Below are positions 61,231 through 64,000 of a stretch of DNA of 64,000 nt, piece by piece. Positions within the stretch are counted from its first letter, which is position 1. Every line of letters starts with the position of its first letter. The position numbers were made by a program, and so were the translations under genes. Where the stretch lies: positions 1 to 64,000 of the forward strand of contig AQSC01000059.1 in NCBI GenBank assembly GCA_000402775.1, written 5' to 3'. The DNA comes from Euryarchaeota archaeon SCGC AAA252-I15 (GTDB taxonomy: Archaea > Altiarchaeota > Altiarchaeia > IMC4 > SCGC-AAA252-I15). The notes beneath the pieces are model-generated. The model did no database searches. It saw only the letters and a list, made by a program, of their open reading frames with translations, and had not been told where the DNA came from.

Positions 61231-62889
61231 ATGAGATTTAAGGAACTGACTGACGTATTCGAGAAGATTGACGGCACCTCAAAGAGACTAGAGAAAACCG
61301 ACATCATCGCAGAATTTCTAGGGAAAACCGACGACTACCTCATACCCACGTTATGTAATTTCCTGCAGGGAAGAGTCTTCCCCTTGTGGAGTGAAAGGGA
61401 GTTGGGCGTCGCTCAAAAGCTCATGGTGAAGTGCATTTCAACTGTTTCCGGCCGGGCCGAGAAGGAGATTGAAGGTGAGGTTAAGAATTTAGGCGACACG
61501 GGGGCTGCGGCGGAAAAAGTGTTATTAACTAAAAAACAGACTACCTTGTATTCAAGAACTCTTAATGTCGAAGACGTTGAAAACAGTTTGAAAAGACTGG
61601 CAGACCTTGGAGGGAAGGGAAGCCAAGACAAGAAGATGGCATACATCAAGGAGCTCTTGTCGTCTGCTGAAGGAAATGAGGCGAAGTTTATCGTAAGGAT
61701 AATTTTAGGGGAGCTTCGACTTGGAGTTGGAGACGGCATAGTCAGGGACTCGATAGTCAAGGCCTTTGAAGTGCCGGTCGAGGAAGTTGAGAGGGCATAT
61801 TACCTGACATCTGATTTGGGTGAAGTAGCTCGAACAGTGAAGATAAATGGTGTTTCAGGTTTGAAGGAGATTTCAATGGAGCCTGGAAGGCCCATCAAGG
61901 TGATGTTGGCGCAGAAAAAACAGGGTGTTAGGGAGGCTGTCGAAGATTTGGGTGAAGCAGCCTACGAAATAAAATATGATGGTGCAAGAGTCCAGATTCA
62001 CAAGAAGGGGGATGAGGTTGTCCTTTACACTCGAAGACTTGAGAACGTGACCGACCAGTTTCCAGAGATAGTGAATGCCGCGAGAGACCACGTAAAAGTT
62101 GCGGCTGCGATAATTGAGGGGGAAATTGTCGCCATCACGATGATGGGGGATAGGACTCCGCGCCCATTCCAAGATTTATCGCGAAGGATTAAGAGAAAAT
62201 ACAATATAGGTGAAGTTCAGAAGAAGATTCCAGTGGAAGTAAACTTATTCGACGTCCTATACATTGATGGAGAGAATACGCTCTCAACCCCTTTTTCCGA
62301 GCGTAGAAAGCTGTTGAAAAAGATTATCGATGCAACGGCTATTTTCAGGGTTGCCGAGCAGAAAGTCACCGCGAATCCCGACATAGCTGAAAATTTCTAC
62401 AATCATGCACTCTCGATGAAACATGAGGGGGTGATGGTGAAGGTCTTAAACGCCCCGTACAAGCCGGGTTCTAGAGTCGGCTACATGTATAAGGTAAAGC
62501 CGATTATGGAGACTTTAGACTTGGTTGTTGTGGGAGCGACTTGGGGTGAAGGCCGCCGAGCAAACTGGCTTGGGTCTTACCTCCTAGCAGTTTTTGATGC
62601 GAACACCGGGGAGTTTCAGACTATTGGCCGCATGGCAACTGGCTTATCAGACCAGCAACTTGAAGAATACACTGAACTATTCAAACAATACATTATAAGA
62701 GAGTCCGGTCAAGACTTATCCATTAAACCTCACATAATATTTGAAGTCGCCTACGAAGAGATTCAGAAAAGCCCGACTTATGATTCAGGGTATGCGCTTA
62801 GGTTTCCAAGGCTTGTGCGCCTTCGAGACGATAAGGGACCTCAAGACGCAGACTCCCTTGAGAGAGTTGAGGAGATACTTAAAAAATGA
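61231..62889 (+). CDS. lig: ATP-dependent DNA ligase
   Basis: 552 residues. Seals nicks in replication and repair. The catalytic motif I is YEIKYDGARVQIHKKGDEVV with the AMP-linked Lys; motif III is VNLFDVLYIDGENTLSTPFS, motif IV EGVMVKVLNAPYKPGSRVGY, and motif V KVKPIMETLDLVVVGATWGE. The N-terminal DNA-binding domain (about 1-215) includes ELRLGVGDGIVRDSI. The length is normal for archaea. It overlaps fibrillarin by four bases. Confidence 0.97.
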   Translation: MRFKELTDVFEKIDGTSKRLEKTDIIAEFLGKTDDYLIPTLCNFLQGRVFPLWSERELGVAQKLMVKCISTVSGRAEKEIEGEVKNLGDTGAAAEKVLLTKKQTTLYSRTLNVEDVENSLKRLADLGGKGSQDKKMAYIKELLSSAEGNEAKFIVRIILGELRLGVGDGIVRDSIVKAFEVPVEEVERAYYLTSDLGEVARTVKINGVSGLKEISMEPGRPIKVMLAQKKQGVREAVEDLGEAAYEIKYDGARVQIHKKGDEVVLYTRRLENVTDQFPEIVNAARDHVKVAAAIIEGEIVAITMMGDRTPRPFQDLSRRIKRKYNIGEVQKKIPVEVNLFDVLYIDGENTLSTPFSERRKLLKKIIDATAIFRVAEQKVTANPDIAENFYNHALSMKHEGVMVKVLNAPYKPGSRVGYMYKVKPIMETLDLVVVGATWGEGRRANWLGSYLLAVFDANTGEFQTIGRMATGLSDQQLEEYTELFKQYIIRESGQDLSIKPHIIFEVAYEEIQKSPTYDSGYALRFPRLVRLRDDKGPQDADSLERVEEILKK

Positions 62890-63536
62890 GGTTTAAAAGA
62901 ATTTTCCCGGGAGTATACGAGATAAACGGAAGACTCGCCACAAAAAACAGCACTAAAGGATTTCGAGTATACGATGAAAAGCTCATTAAATTCAGAAAGG
63001 ATGAATACAGGGAGTGGGAGCCGACTCGAAGCAAGCTTGCTGCCGCTATTTTAAAGGATTTAAGGAAGCTTCCCATAAAAGAGCACTCCCCAATACTGTA
63101 TCTTGGTGCTTCTTCAGGTACGACTGCAAGCCACATTGCAGACGTCACAGACGGCCTAGTTTTTTGCGTGGAGTATTCGAAGCGAATGATGCGTGAGCTT
63201 CTTTTTGTGTGCGAGGTTAAGAAGAATATGATTCCGATACTCGGTGATGCTAATCTCCCGCAATCTTTCGCGCACATGACGTCTAGAGTCGATGTAGTCT
63301 ACCAGGATGTGGCCCAGAAAAACCAGACCGAGATTTTTATTAAGAACATGGATTACTTCAAGGCGAGAAATGGTTTGCTTGCTATCAAGGCCCGGAGTAT
63401 TGACTGCGTTGAAAAACCTAAAAACATTTTCAAGCGGGAAGTATCCAAGCTTGAGGGCAAATTTGACGTTTTAGATGTTATTGAACTATCTCCTTTCGAG
63501 AAAGACCACGTATTGGTTTCTGTTCAGGTGGCTTAG
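62886..63536 (+). CDS. flpA: Fibrillarin-like rRNA/tRNA 2'-O-methyltransferase
   Basis: 216 residues; ATG 62886 lies in the ligase stop codon. Fibrillarin is the methyltransferase of C/D box RNPs. AdoMet motifs: PILYLGASSGTTASHIADVT, LVFCVEYSKRMMRELLFVCE, PILGDANLPQSFAHMTSRVD, VYQDVAQKNQTEIFIKNMD and LLAIKARSID with the catalytic Lys. The N-terminal domain that contacts Nop5 is present. Partner Nop5 is at 5.7 kb and L7Ae at 43.4 kb. Confidence 0.97.
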   Translation: MRFKRIFPGVYEINGRLATKNSTKGFRVYDEKLIKFRKDEYREWEPTRSKLAAAILKDLRKLPIKEHSPILYLGASSGTTASHIADVTDGLVFCVEYSKRMMRELLFVCEVKKNMIPILGDANLPQSFAHMTSRVDVVYQDVAQKNQTEIFIKNMDYFKARNGLLAIKARSIDCVEKPKNIFKREVSKLEGKFDVLDVIELSPFEKDHVLVSVQVA

Positions 63537-64000
63537 ATGGGCCTTGAAGTCGAGTTGAAAGCTCCCTGCGACGGAAAAATACTTGAGATGCTTAAGGGCG
63601 TTGGTGCGAAATTCAATAGAGAAGAAATCCAAGTCGACAGGTATTTCAACCATCCGTCAAGGGACTTTAAGAATACTGATGAGGCATTAAGAATTCGTTG
63701 TGTGGGAAACTGCTTTTACTTGACCTACAAGGGGCCTAAGCTTTCTGGGAAGTTGAAGGTTAGAGAGGAGTATGAAATGCCAGTCACAAAAGACTTTAAA
63801 ATGGTTTTGGAAAAACTCGGTTTCAGTGAAGTAGGCAAGATCGGAAAGACTAGGAGGATTTACGATTTTGAAGGATTGATCATTTGTATTGACCGTGTTG
63901 ATGGTCTGGGATTATTTATTGAAATTGAATCAGAATCCCTGGAGATGGAGGGAAAAATCATTGAAACACTATCAAAATTGGGAGTGGATGAGAAAACTTG
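63537..64000 (+). CDS. CYTH domain protein (CyaB/thiamine triphosphatase-like), cut by window end
   Basis: At least 154 residues; ATG 63537 directly follows the fibrillarin stop and the 3' end lies outside the window. The CYTH fold is shown by GLEVELKAPCDGKILEML (E-x-E-like), QVDRYFNHPSRDF, TDEALRIRCVGNCFYLTYKG, VGKIGKTRRIYDFEGLIICI and DGLGLFIEIE. Members bind triphosphates (class IV adenylate cyclases, thiamine triphosphatase, tripolyphosphatase). The activity is not known here. Confidence 0.88.
   Translation, partial: MGLEVELKAPCDGKILEMLKGVGAKFNREEIQVDRYFNHPSRDFKNTDEALRIRCVGNCFYLTYKGPKLSGKLKVREEYEMPVTKDFKMVLEKLGFSEVGKIGKTRRIYDFEGLIICIDRVDGLGLFIEIESESLEMEGKIIETLSKLGVDEKT

Overview
This is archaeal DNA. 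It carries archaeal-type ribosomal proteins (L7Ae, S28e, L24e, S19e, L10e), Nop5 and fibrillarin, Orc1/Cdc6, EF-1 beta, two HerA-family ATPases, an ATP-dependent DNA ligase, a PDCD5-like protein and archaeal riboflavin enzymes. TATA boxes often lie about 25 bases before a start codon, as in leaderless archaeal transcripts. I cannot place the lineage from the sequence alone. The small, mostly housekeeping genome with several large Thr-rich surface proteins would suit an uncultivated archaeon of DPANN or deep euryarchaeal type, but that is inference.

Layout. 0-0.5 kb: a broken phosphoglycerate mutase gene joined to a 162-base copy of sequence from 28.3 kb, possibly a contig-end artefact. 0.6-13.5 kb: an acetyltransferase and four exported proteins (a PEGA protein, two Ig-like membrane-anchored proteins and a 2235-residue giant), with Nop5 among them. 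13.6-16.9 kb: nucleotide enzymes and a tRNA m1A methyltransferase. 17.2-21.1 kb: an accessory block with a mosaic surface protein, a JAB/JAMM protein and a winged-helix protein. 21.1-32.4 kb: dapA, glmS, a phosphoesterase, DUF99, HerA, a two-domain regulator, comB-like, pheS and rnhB. 32.5-34.5 kb: L10e, EF-1 beta and Cdc6 with candidate origin repeats on both sides. 34.8-39.4 kb: a riboflavin cluster (ribB, ribC, ribH, reductase) interrupted by a hairpin insertion and a tandemly duplicated pair of unknown genes. 39.4-45.5 kb: an ATP-grasp enzyme, a symporter, gltX and a ribosomal operon. 45.5-51 kb: four membrane or exported proteins and an unknown protein on the minus strand. 51-56 kb: an accessory region with small regulators, a frameshifted lamin-tail protein, tRNA-Pro and hairpin-rich spacers. 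56-64 kb: a PH-domain protein, lysA, a SPOUT methyltransferase, HerA-like, a divergent pyrophosphatase, DNA ligase, fibrillarin and a cut-off CYTH protein.

The most unusual signal is a set of short hairpin-rich inserts flanked by a partial copy of the gene they entered. Upstream of ribC, of the SPOUT methyltransferase and of tRNA-Pro, the first 38, 86 and 19 bases of the gene are repeated, with 65-132 bases of insert between the truncated head copy and the intact gene. At glmS the 3' tail may be repeated in the same way. At ribB/ribC the duplicated start lies inside ribB and overlaps its stop codon, so both genes survive the insertion. Several inserts share an AGCG...GAAGAYGGCAC-like motif. 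This looks like a family of tiny gene-sparing insertions and is the best candidate here for something undescribed.
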